Shown here: positions 1 through 8,429 of the stretch, one piece after another
Layout: each line of letters begins with the position of its first letter
How positions within the stretch are numbered: the stretch's first letter is position 1
DNA from: DATJGR01 sp963780795
Lineage (GTDB): Bacteria; Pseudomonadota; Gammaproteobacteria; Pseudomonadales; Azotimanducaceae
NCBI GenBank assembly: GCA_963780795.1
Contig: CAWADH010000013.1
Coordinates: forward strand, 248,001-312,000
Reading direction: 5' to 3'
DNA: 64,000 bases
Translations under genes and position numbers: made by a program
The notes under the pieces: generated by a model
The model's database searches: none
What the model saw: only the letters and a program-made list of their open reading frames with translations
What the model was told of the DNA's origin: nothing

Positions 1-1960
1 GCGCATCGACAGCGCGATCGATCCACCGGAATGCGGCATCGAGATCACCGAGCGCAACGTAGCCATCGATCATGTCCAGCGGATTGAATCTGCGCCCGGG
101 CGCCGCGGCCTCGAGATCGCTCAAGATCTCCCGCGCGCGATCAGCGCGTCCCGTTTCGGCCAGCGCCGCGGGAAACAGGTCCGGATGCTTCAATCCGCAC
201 AGGTCCCAGGCTTGATCGACCAGCGTCGCAGCCCGATCGCCGTCGCCGAGTGCCACATAGTCGGTGGCTTGCTCGATCAACAGGCGAGTCTTGCCGAGAT
301 CGCCGGGGAAGAACGCGAGCGCGTTGTCGATCACTTTCACGGCAGCCGCCGATTGACCACGGCCGCGCAACAACCGCGCGAGATCGAGCGGCGATTCGAT
401 AAGGGGACCGCCGCCGGCATCGATAGAGCGCCCGAAAGCGGCGAGCGCTGCCTCTGGCTGCTCCTGATGCAGAAACAGGACTGCTTGCAATCGGAGCCCA
501 CCGAGGTCATTTGGCCTAGCCTTCAATGACTGAGCGAGATAGTGGTTCACATTGACGTAGTCGAGCTTCGACAAACTGTAGTTCGCCCTCGCGGAGAGCA
601 AGAAATCCATCGACAGACCAAACGGAGCCGGGCCGGGGCGAAGCAGTTCGGTCAACTGGGCGAAGAGATCGTCGATTGGCGCGATCGTCGTTACGGGCTG
701 CAGCGACGGCGGCATCAGGTACAGGTAGATGTCGAGCAGGTTTTGGTACGTCCACGCGTAGGTAGGATCAAGTGCCAGCGACTTTTCGAAGTTCGCGACC
801 GTTGCGTCCCAGTCGACATCAGCGCCAGTGAATGACGACATGTATTCCCGATTCGCCCGCACGTAGTACTGATACGCCTCCGCATTGGCAAATAGGCCTC
901 GGCCCGACTCAGGACCCATGCGGTACATGTCAGGAACCGATACCGCGATTCGCCGCGCCGCGTCACGCGCAATGCTGCTCTGCGCGCGCAGCGGGTCGAC
1001 GGTCGTCTCGTCGTAAGTGTGTGACCAAACCGAGTCGTCGTCCGCCGCGTGAACGAGCCGCACCACTAACCGGATCTGGCCACCGGCGGACTGAACGCTG
1101 CCTTCTACCAGATACGCGGCACCGAGCGCTCGGCTGATCGTCGCGAGATCGTCGGTCGTGTCGCGGTAGCGCAACGTCGACTGTGCCGAGGCGACTCGCA
1201 GCGGCTGCGTATAGGGAGCGATCAAACGGCGAACCTGTGCCGGCATGGGGCCAGTCAGTTCGTTGATGAGCTCATCCGTCAACCCCTGCGCGAATGTCAC
1301 TGTCGCGGCGTCGCTGCTCAATGCCCGAAACGGCAGTACCGCGACCGTATATTCCATGTCGGTCGACGCTGCCGCGGAAGCGAGCGCCTTCGGCTCCGAG
1401 GTAACCAGCGGCCACATGCGCCAGAGCAGCGCTGTTAGAACGATGGCGATGCCTGCGACGGCGACGTAGCGCAACGGACTGTGCGTTCTCGATCTGGCTG
1501 ACTTCGGAGTTGCCGGCGCGAGCGAGGGTCCACGAACCAGGTAGCGACTAATCGCAGTCGTCAGCTTGTCAGCGAACTGCTGAGTGCTCAGATCGTGTTT
1601 CAGGATCGATTGGTGCGCCCCCAACCTGAGGCGCAGACCCCCAGGCAGATCGACCTCGCCGTCTTGGATCACCAGCAGCGGTCGATCTTCGTCGAGCGCG
1701 AAGTTCACCTCGTCCTGGCAGTGCTTCGAGTTGACCGATTGTGGGGTGCAGAAGAACAACACGAGTGAGGCCTTCGTGAGCGCCCGCGCCAGTTCATCCG
1801 ACCAACGCATTCCCGGCGAGATGCCCTCGTCGTACCAGATCCGTATGCCGCCTTCGTGCAGCCGTCGGATCTCTGGATAGACTCTTTCGGCATCTTCGTG
1901 CGCGTAGCAGACGAAGATGAAGGGCTCGGCACCCTGATACGCGGCAAAAGGCCTCTGCAT
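1..1960 (-). CDS. TIR / TolB-like / TPR protein, 3' end outside the window
   Basis: The frame is open from an ATG at 1960 to the window edge, so at least 653 residues are encoded and the C-terminus is missing. Residues about 10-130 form a TIR_2-type domain: VFVCYAHEDAE at the start, IWYDEG in the middle, and an HCQDE box whose Glu (about residue 84) sits where TIR NADases have their catalytic Glu. One hydrophobic helix follows (about 163-185), then a TolB/FlgO-like domain (AVLPFRALSS, YLVEGSV) and TPR-like helices. The ATG overlaps the TGA of the upstream paralog by one base, which suggests translational coupling. The TIR part should be cytosolic and the TolB-TPR part on the other side of the membrane. 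NADase activity is inferred from the retained Glu only. Confidence 0.85.
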   Translation of the reverse strand, partial: MQRPFAAYQGAEPFIFVCYAHEDAERVYPEIRRLHEGGIRIWYDEGISPGMRWSDELARALTKASLVLFFCTPQSVNSKHCQDEVNFALDEDRPLLVIQDGEVDLPGGLRLRLGAHQSILKHDLSTQQFADKLTTAISRYLVRGPSLAPATPKSARSRTHSPLRYVAVAGIAIVLTALLWRMWPLVTSEPKALASAAASTDMEYTVAVLPFRALSSDAATVTFAQGLTDELINELTGPMPAQVRRLIAPYTQPLRVASAQSTLRYRDTTDDLATISRALGAAYLVEGSVQSAGGQIRLVVRLVHAADDDSVWSHTYDETTVDPLRAQSSIARDAARRIAVSVPDMYRMGPESGRGLFANAEAYQYYVRANREYMSSFTGADVDWDATVANFEKSLALDPTYAWTYQNLLDIYLYLMPPSLQPVTTIAPIDDLFAQLTELLRPGPAPFGLSMDFLLSARANYSLSKLDYVNVNHYLAQSLKARPNDLGGLRLQAVLFLHQEQPEAALAAFGRSIDAGGGPLIESPLDLARLLRGRGQSAAAVKVIDNALAFFPGDLGKTRLLIEQATDYVALGDGDRAATLVDQAWDLCGLKHPDLFPAALAETGRADRAREILSDLEAAAPGRRFNPLDMIDGYVALGDLDAAFRWIDRAVDA

Positions 1961-4033
1961 CAGATGGCCTCGACCTTCGGTAACTTCGCATAGGCCTGCT
2001 GCCAGCGCGGGTCGTCGGTAAGCGTTGTCGGCCACACGCCGGCGACGGAGACAGTGACCAGATGCATCCAACGCACCACCGGTTCGAAGCGCGCATCGAC
2101 AGCGCGATCGATCCAGCGGAATGCGGCATCGAGATCGCCCAGTGCAATGTAGCCTTCGATCATGTCGAGCGGATTGAATCTGCGCGTCGGTGCCGCGGCT
2201 TCGAGGTCGCTCAAGATGGCGCGCGCGCGATCAGCGCGTCCCGTTGCGGCCAACGCCGCTGGAAACAGGTCCGGATGATTGGTGCCAGCCAGCCCCCAAG
2301 CCTGATCGACCAGCATCGCGGCATGCTCGGACTCGCCCAGCGTTGAGTAGGCGTTGGCTTGCTCGATCAGAAGTAGCGCTTTGCCAAGTTCGCCCGGAAG
2401 GAACTCGAGCGCGCGATCGATTGCATTCGCGGCTGCTGACGATTGCCCGCGGGCGCGTAGCAACTGCGCGAGGACAAGCTGCGTCCTGGGATTGGTTCCG
2501 ACGCTATCGACGGAACTCCGGATCGAGGCAAGTGCTTCATCCAGCCGCTCTTGGTGCACAAAGAGGCCTGATTGCAGGTCGAGCGCGTAGGTGTTGCCGG
2601 GCTTTGCGCTCAAAACTTCACGAACAAATCGACTTGCTTTGGGGTAGTCGAGCTTCAGCAAACTGTAATGCGCCCTTTCAGCGTCGAAGTGGAATTGATC
2701 AAGGCCCGGCGCCAAGGCACCCGAATGTATCAAGGCGGTCCCGCGCGTCAGCAATGTCTCAATCGATGCAACCGTCGGCACAGGCTCCATCGAGCCTTCC
2801 ATCATCAACAGATAGGCAAGGGATACGTTTTCGTAGATCCAGGGAACTGTAGGTTCCAGTTCGAGGGATTTCTCTAGGTTCGCGAGCATTAGAGGGGAGT
2901 CGACGTCGCCTCCAGTGAGCATATCCATCTGCTCGCGATTCCCTCTGGCATAGATCTCGTACGCAGCGGCAGAAGTAAATTGCGCTCTGGCCATCCGGAA
3001 CATGTCGGGGACGAACCACGCGATGCGTCGCGCGGCATGGCCGGCAATGTAGCTTTGCGCCTGCAACGTGTCCGTCGCGGACACGTCGTAGCTGTGCGAC
3101 CAGACCGTTTCGTTGTCGGCGGCATGAATGAGCTGCACGGTTACCCGAACCTGATCACCGGCTGAACGTACGCCGCCTTCGACCAGATAGCCCGCGTCGA
3201 GCGATTGGCCGATTGTTGCGAGGTCTTCGCTGGTGTCGCGGTAGCGCAGTGTCGACCTCGCCGGGACGACGCGCAGCTCGTACAACAACGGCGGAAACAT
3301 CTGTCGCACCTTGACCGGCATGGGGCCCGATAGCACGTTGACGAGTTCGTCACTCAACCCCTGCGCGAATGTCACTGTCGCGGGTTCGCTGCTCAAAGCC
3401 CGGAACGGCAGCACTGCGACCGTGTATTCCACGTTGGTTGATCCCGATGGCGTGGCGACGGCTCCCGACTCTGATGTTGGAAAAGGCCACATGCGCCATA
3501 GCAGTGCTATCAGAGCAACGGAGCGCAACTCCAGCGACGTAGAGTAACGGACGGCGCGTTCTCGATCTGGCTGACTTTGGAGCTGCCGGCGCGGGCGCGG
3601 GTCCGCGCACCAGGTGCTGACTAATCGCAGCCGTTAGCTTGGCCTCGAATTGCTCAGCGCTCAGATCGTGTTTCAGGATCGATTGATGGGCCCCCAGCTG
3701 CAATTGCATTCCAGGCGGCAGATCGACTGCGCCGTCCTGGATCACCAACAGTGGACGGTCTTTGTCGATGGCGAAGTTCAATTCGTTCTGACAGTGCTTC
3801 CTCTTCACCGACTGAGGTGTGCAGAAGAACAGCACGACGGATGCTTCCGTCAATTTGCTCGCCAGCTCATCGGTCCAGCGCGTTCCGGGCGAGACGCCTT
3901 CGTCGTACCAGATCCGCACGCCCCCTTCGTGGAGGCGTTGGATTTCGGGATAGACCTGTTCAGCATCTTCGTGCGCGTAACACACGAAGACGTATGGTTC
4001 GTCGCCCTGGTATGCGGCAAAGGGTCTTTTCAT
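1960..4033 (-). pseudogene. TIR / TolB-like / TPR paralog, frameshifted in the TM linker
   Basis: This is a tandem paralog of the neighbouring gene; both start M-x-RPFAAYQG and align throughout. The TIR domain (residues about 10-130; HCQNE with Glu84) is read from the ATG at 4033. A TTG 24 bp upstream is possible but the paralog supports 4033. Around 3515-3545 the sequence is 2 nt shorter than the paralog, so the TIR frame runs on out of phase while the TolB-TPR part continues in another frame (open from about 3528 to a TGA at 1960-1962). The shift lies in the predicted transmembrane segment and splits a soluble TIR from the TPR half. It could be decay, a sequencing error, or a functional split; the sequence alone does not decide. 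Confidence 0.7.
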
Positions 4034-4224
4034 CAGGCAGACTTCTTCAAAGACCAAGCGAAAACGAACTTCCCAGCCGCTGGATATTGTTCCTCAACGT
4101 CCGAGTGGTCGAGCGAAACTGCGCTGCGCTCGGTCGTATTCTCCCGATCCGCGCTCGTCGGACCGCGTCGAAGCATGAAATCGCTGGGTTCTGCGATCCA
4201 GGCGTCGAGTTCAGTAGGAGTCGA

Positions 4225-4405
4225 CGCATTGCGCCCCATCTCCGCGACGCGAGTGCCACCGAGCGCCGCAACGCTGACTAGCCATCGCATGCGGCGTAGG
4301 CCAACTGTCAGCGACCTTGGTCGCGAGCCAGCGCGCGAGCAACGCGTTGACCTTGCGGCGGACGCAGTACGCGAGCACTGCCTCGTCGATGATGGTCGCA
4401 GCCAA
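4225..4405 (-). pseudogene. Remnant of an epoxide-hydrolase-like C-terminus
   Basis: Reading minus, the stretch encodes DEAVLA followed by VNALLARWLATKVADSWPT, the C-terminal signature of alpha/beta-fold epoxide hydrolases. The larger remnant at 11478-11849 has DEAVLACGHWMAQERP and then the same tail. DNA flanking the tail is also similar in both places. The fragment is too short to be functional. It occupies the 590 bp between the divergent TIR gene and the RCK-RyR-SLOG gene, where I see no intact gene. Confidence 0.6.
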
Positions 4406-4623
4406 TGTTCGCGCACCGTCCCACCGTCGACCTGTGCTAATGATGGAGGGAGGCGGGCGCGACCGGCGCAGAGGTTCAAACAAGTTGCGCACTGGACGCC
4501 GAGGTGCACAACAATTCTGACGCTGCGCGAGACACTGGCACGTACGTCTTGAGCTGCTCCAGCGGGTTGCGGGCCTATGCAGTCCCGCTTGAGCGTGGCT
4601 GAAGGCATCGATAGGCTCCGCGA

Positions 4624-6987
4624 ATGAGGCAGCTCATCTTCTTGATGCTGATCTTTCTTGCGGTGCTCGCGCTGGCGCTACGTGGGCAGTATGTTCACGA
4701 TCCGCAGGCCTTCCTCGCAGATCCATTGGAATGCGTTTACCAGGGTTTGCGGTTATTCACGCTGGACGGCGACTGGCCGCCCAACGTGCCGATCACCCTC
4801 GAGTGGCAGCTTGCGCGCTTCTTGGCACCGCTGGTGTCGATCGCCGGTCTCGTGCTGGTGTTCGCCGAGGGTGCGTGGATCGGCATCACGAGCGTGCGTG
4901 CGAGATTCAAGCGCGACCATGTGGTTCTGGTAGGGCTGAACCTGATGGGTTGGCACTTCGTGCGTTCGTGCCGCAACGCGCGTCTGGGTATCGTCGTGAT
5001 CGAGCGCGACGCCTCCAATCCCTATGTGGACCGCGCCCGATCGATTGGCGCGCCTGTGATCATCGGCGATGCGTTGACTTCGCAGGCGCTCGTGCGGGCC
5101 GGCGTGCTGACGGCGTCCGATCTCGTCACGTTCGTGCGCGACGATGGGACCAACGTCGAACTGACCCTACGCGTGAAGGCCCTCAATATCGCTCGCGGCT
5201 CGCGCAGAAGAGCGTTGCGCGTACGTTGCCATCTCAGCGATGTGCAGTTCGCCACTCGCCTGGAGCAGTATCCGAAGTTTTTTCTCGATGCCCACCTGGC
5301 TGAAATCGGATTTTTCAATGTCAGTGGGTTGGCGGCGCGTATGTTGCTGCAACGCCATCCGCTCGAAGTCTATGCAGATGTATTACGGTGCGACGACTTG
5401 CACATTGCCGTGCTCGGAACCGGTCAGCTTGCCGAGCAGGTGTTGTTGCAGGTCGCGCGTACAGCGCATTACGCAAGCTTCGAACCTCCACGCATTTCAA
5501 TGTGCGCTGAACAAATCGATAGGTATCGATCACGCATCGAGCGCCTCTATCCGGGCTTGCCCGCGGCGGCGCGGCTGGCGTTCGTCGAAATGCCGTTGGC
5601 GCCTGATGCATTCGAGGCCGGTGACGCCCCCATTCCAATCCACGACGCGACGACGTACGTCGTCTGCCTGGAAGACGAGTCGGCGGGCTTGAGTCTCGCG
5701 CTGGCGCTGCGGCGCGCGACGTTGCTCGGGCGCGGCTTGAATGCGCCGGTCATGGTCGCTATGGAGCGATCAACTGGTCTGGCGCGACTGCTGGAATCGG
5801 TGCAGGGCACACCAGAGATTCCGGACGGTTTGTATCCGTTCGGCATGTTGAACGAAGTTGTGAGCGCCGAAACGATCGTCGATGAGCGCCTGGATAAACT
5901 CGCGCAGGCGTTCCACGAAAATTACCTCGAGACGGTTACGGCACGAGTCGATTCGGCACAACGAAAGCCGTCGCAAGTACCGTGGCCGGCGCTCGCAGAG
6001 ATGTATCGCAACGCGAGTCGGCTCGAAGCAGATCATGTTGAGATCAAGCTGCGGGCAGTGGGATGTCGCGAAGAAGAAGGAGACGAGCCGTTCAAGTTCG
6101 AGCCGCAAGAACTCGAGCGCATCGCACACATGGACCGGAATCGCTTCGTTGCTGTGCGATTCAGCACCGGATGGACGTCCGGCCCGATCCGCAGCGACTT
6201 CGCGCGTATCGACGATAGCCTTAAGCCGTGGGAAGAGTGCGACGCAAACGACCGCGCTTATGACATGAATACTGCGCGGGACCTACCGGTCATGCTCGCG
6301 AAGCGGCTGCGTCGTACGATCAAGCGCGAAATCATAGTAGGCGTGACGGGACATCGGCTACACCGGCTGCCGAATCCTGGCAGCGCCTTTGCTCGTGCCG
6401 TCGACCTCACGCTCGATCATATTCGTGACCTGCATCCCGCAGCCACGTTTTCGGTGATGTCGTCGCTCGCGGAGGGCGCCGATCGACTGATCGCGCGTGC
6501 GGCGATGCGACGTCTCGAGGCCCGTTTGTATGTACCGCTGCCGCTACCGTTCGAGGTGTATGTGGATGATTTTGGCCATTCATCGGCTTTCGATCGCGAA
6601 GCGTCGGTCATCGAATTCTATGAGCTGCTTGGCCGCGCAGATCGCTACTTTGAGTTGCCACTCGAATTCGGAACGCGTGTGGAGCTCGCGCAGGCGACCG
6701 AAGCGGGCGCCGCGCGCCGCGCGCGGCAGTACGCACTCGCTGGCGCGTACGTCGCACAGCGCTGTCACGAATTGGTAGCCGTGTGGGACGGTGGATCACA
6801 CGAAGGTGAGGGCGGAACTGCTCAAATTGTCGGTTGGCGTGTGCATGGCGTTCCCGAAATGTATCGATATCGGGACCGATTCTTTCCCCCGGTGCAGGCG
6901 GCTCCACCTTTTGTGGTCGCGCCGGGTGTGGGGACCGAGTTCGTTCCGATGCGCCTGGGGGAGGGTGGTACGTCCGCTTCTGATTGA
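4624..6987 (+). CDS. Membrane-anchored RCK/TrkA-N - RyR - SLOG protein
   Basis: The product is 787 aa. A transmembrane helix at 1-22 and a second at about 68-92 flank an acidic segment. A Rossmann RCK/TrkA-N domain begins near 97 (HVVLVGLNLMGWHFV, acidic end VVIERD). Around 450-560 there is a RyR (ryanodine-receptor repeat) module: MYRNASRLEADHVEIKLRAV, then MDRNRFVAVRFSTGW and LKPWEE. From about 568 a SLOG/LOG-like Rossmann domain follows (IIVGVTGHR, SSLAEGADRLIA). RCK and SLOG domains bind nucleotides, and Thoeris ThsA senses a cyclic ADP-ribose through SLOG. The gene is divergent from two TIR genes and ends at an integrase remnant, so a role as sensor or effector of a TIR-derived nucleotide at the inner membrane is a reasonable inference. 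The family has no proven function that I know of. Confidence 0.75.
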   Translation: MRQLIFLMLIFLAVLALALRGQYVHDPQAFLADPLECVYQGLRLFTLDGDWPPNVPITLEWQLARFLAPLVSIAGLVLVFAEGAWIGITSVRARFKRDHVVLVGLNLMGWHFVRSCRNARLGIVVIERDASNPYVDRARSIGAPVIIGDALTSQALVRAGVLTASDLVTFVRDDGTNVELTLRVKALNIARGSRRRALRVRCHLSDVQFATRLEQYPKFFLDAHLAEIGFFNVSGLAARMLLQRHPLEVYADVLRCDDLHIAVLGTGQLAEQVLLQVARTAHYASFEPPRISMCAEQIDRYRSRIERLYPGLPAAARLAFVEMPLAPDAFEAGDAPIPIHDATTYVVCLEDESAGLSLALALRRATLLGRGLNAPVMVAMERSTGLARLLESVQGTPEIPDGLYPFGMLNEVVSAETIVDERLDKLAQAFHENYLETVTARVDSAQRKPSQVPWPALAEMYRNASRLEADHVEIKLRAVGCREEEGDEPFKFEPQELERIAHMDRNRFVAVRFSTGWTSGPIRSDFARIDDSLKPWEECDANDRAYDMNTARDLPVMLAKRLRRTIKREIIVGVTGHRLHRLPNPGSAFARAVDLTLDHIRDLHPAATFSVMSSLAEGADRLIARAAMRRLEARLYVPLPLPFEVYVDDFGHSSAFDREASVIEFYELLGRADRYFELPLEFGTRVELAQATEAGAARRARQYALAGAYVAQRCHELVAVWDGGSHEGEGGTAQIVGWRVHGVPEMYRYRDRFFPPVQAAPPFVVAPGVGTEFVPMRLGEGGTSASD

Positions 6988-6993
6988 GACGAG

Positions 6994-7040
6994 CGTGAAG
7001 CACGCAGTCGGACATGACATGAGGCATTGCTTGCGCGGCC
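6994..7040. repeat. Short diverged repeat, copy 1 (matches 60776-60823)
   Basis: The core TCGGACATGACA followed by TTGCTTG and a GGCC end occurs here, just after the RCK-RyR-SLOG gene, and again just before the third TIR gene. I count roughly three quarters identity over 48 bp. It links the two TIR-bearing segments; its function is unknown. Confidence 0.45.
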
Positions 7041-7041
7041 G

Positions 7042-7331
7042 GTTGTGGGCACGAACTCGAATCGGCGCGCTGTAATGCTTCGTCCAAAACCTGCTTGGCG
7101 AATGCCTGGCCTGAGTTCTGGCATGTGCTGGCTCAAGCGCTTGAGGGCGATCACAAACGGGAGGAACTGGCCGAGACGATTCCGCGCGACGGCCTGTTCG
7201 CCGGTATACAAACCTAGGCGTAGCTCAGCGCGACGGGCCACCGACTGGATCTCAGCGGGTAGCCGATACCGGAAATACCAAGACGCGCCGCGCCTCTGTA
7301 GGTAGGATGCCGCCCGATAGATCCGGGCCAT
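7042..7331 (-). pseudogene. Truncated tyrosine integrase, N-terminal part only
   Basis: From ATG 7331 the translation has YLQRRGASWYFRYRLPAE, then a LRLGLYTGEQ-like stretch. This is the N-terminal (DUF6538-type) region of phage and island tyrosine recombinases. Similarity fades after about 90 residues, and the core-binding and catalytic R..HxxR..Y domains are absent. It lies 76 bp from a tRNA-Leu 3'-end remnant, the usual place for an island integrase. It is most likely the scar of the element that brought in the TIR/SLOG segment. Confidence 0.65.
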
Positions 7332-7345
7332 GAAACGCCTCGTAC

Positions 7346-7528
7346 GTGGAACACTTGTGCACCAGCGAGGCCGACCGAGAATCTGGGCGCTTGATGCTAC
7401 GAAGGTTGGTGCCGAGGAGAGGACTTGAACCCCTCGTGCCACCGGTTAGCCAAGTGCTTGATTCTGGGTCCGCGACGCTGGTCGTCAGCGCGCAGATTAG
7501 TCGATGCGTGTACCACTTGTGTACCACG
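7346..7528. other. Attachment-site remnant with paired arm-like repeats
   Basis: Two related ~20 bp elements, GTGGAACACTTGTGCACCAG (7346-7365) and CGTGTACCACTTGTGTACCACG (7507-7528; only its core ACTTGTG is shared exactly), flank a tRNA 3'-end sequence. The same arrangement of core plus two arms is seen around each tRNA-Ser half further on. I read it as a decayed att site; which base was the crossover cannot be told. Confidence 0.45.
7407..7441 (-). other. tRNA-Leu 3'-end remnant (T arm, acceptor strand, CCA)
   Basis: On the minus strand the T loop TTCAAGT is flanked by a 5-bp T stem and followed by CCTCGGC-A-CCA, the usual acceptor 3' strand of a tRNA-Leu with encoded CCA. No matching 5' half, D arm or anticodon stem can be built upstream, so it is not a functional tRNA. 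It marks where an element recombined into a tRNA-Leu gene. Confidence 0.6.
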
Positions 7529-7727
7529 CGCGCTAACTTCGATCCGCAGACCAAGACGAGGAGTGCTCCGGTCACGGAGATGCGCTAGGGTTTTAGCAAT
7601 GGACAGTCCACTTCGGCTATGACGGAGTGCTCGGCCGAATCGATGATTCTTTGACCGGCCTCGAGGCTCGCGTGGCAGACCGTAACCGGCGCCACGGCCG
7701 CAACCGTGGCGTCAACTGACCTGGTGT

Positions 7728-8312
7728 CTACGGAACGAGCAGATCCGCGATGAACTCCGCATGCGCATCGATCGCGTCGGGGCTTTTGGGATCGAGCCCC
7801 GTGAGTCGTCTGCACACAGGACGCACGGCAAACATGAGCGCAGCACCTCCGGTCATGGCGTAAAACAAATGCGGCTTTAGAGTCTCATTGCCCCGCGCCA
7901 GCGGGAACAGCTGGTACATCGGCTTCAGATGCGTGTCGACCAGCCATCGGACGCGCTCGCTGGCCTGCTTGCCTTCCTCGACCATGAAGCGAATGAGTTC
8001 GGGGCGCCTGGCCACAAAGCGGACGTACGCTTTGACGAGATTCCTGTGAAGGGTGCGCTCTGCGACGTCGGCGCTACGCGAGAGTTCTTCGAGAACATTT
8101 GCACGCGCCTCCGCGAATATTCTGTTCGCGGCCTGTCTCCACAAGTTCTCTTTGCTCTTGAAGTGATAGGTGATCAAGCCTTGATTCACACCCGCTTGAG
8201 ATGCGATTTCACGTGTTCCCGCCGCGGCGAAGCCGCGGTCTGAAAAGACGCGCAGCGCAGCATCCAGGATACCCGCGCGGGTCTCTTCTCGCTGATCGTC
8301 GCGTTTGCTCAT
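7728..8312 (-). CDS. TetR-family regulator
   Basis: The product is 194 aa from ATG 8312. Residues about 10-57 form the TetR helix-turn-helix: ILDAALRVFSDRGF, then TREIASQAGVNQGLITYHFKSKENLW. The C-terminal part is a ligand/dimer domain of the YcdC/CerR kind (RTLHRNLVKAYVRFVARRPELIRFM). The gene is divergent from a Coq4-like gene, and two identical 16-bp palindromes lie between their starts, one of them next to this gene. The simplest reading is autorepression and control of the divergent gene, released by an unknown ligand. A longer frame exists upstream of 8312, but the operators lie inside it and ATG 8312 begins a typical TetR N-terminus. Confidence 0.9.
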   Translation of the reverse strand: MSKRDDQREETRAGILDAALRVFSDRGFAAAGTREIASQAGVNQGLITYHFKSKENLWRQAANRIFAEARANVLEELSRSADVAERTLHRNLVKAYVRFVARRPELIRFMVEEGKQASERVRWLVDTHLKPMYQLFPLARGNETLKPHLFYAMTGGAALMFAVRPVCRRLTGLDPKSPDAIDAHAEFIADLLVP

Positions 8313-8322
8313 GTCGCCACTG

Positions 8323-8338
8323 TTATTCAGTTGAATAA
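8323..8338. promoter_or_regulatory. Palindromic operator, proximal copy
   Basis: TTATTCAGTTGAATAA is a perfect dyad (TTATTCA/TGAATAA) 11 bp upstream of the tetR start. It is identical to the copy at 8368-8383, with 45 bp between starts, about four helical turns. This is a typical TetR operator layout. Confidence 0.75.
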
Positions 8339-8365
8339 GTAAATCAAGAGGCGTATTTTCACCAT

Positions 8366-8385
8366 TGTTATTCAGTTGAATAACA
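8366..8385. promoter_or_regulatory. Palindromic operator, distal copy
   Basis: TGTTATTCAGTTGAATAACA is a perfect 20-bp palindrome containing the same 16-bp core as the proximal copy. It lies 45 bp upstream of the Coq4-like gene start, where bound TetR would block its promoter. Confidence 0.75.
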
Positions 8386-8429
8386 TATGTTTGAAACGCC
8401 AGCATAGCTATCGAGTGGAGGCGGAAAAG

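Noticed and set aside
3528..3547. Programmed frameshift joining the two halves of the second TIR gene
   Set aside because: No slippery heptamer or obvious stimulatory structure is visible; a plain 2-nt indel relative to the paralog explains the data.
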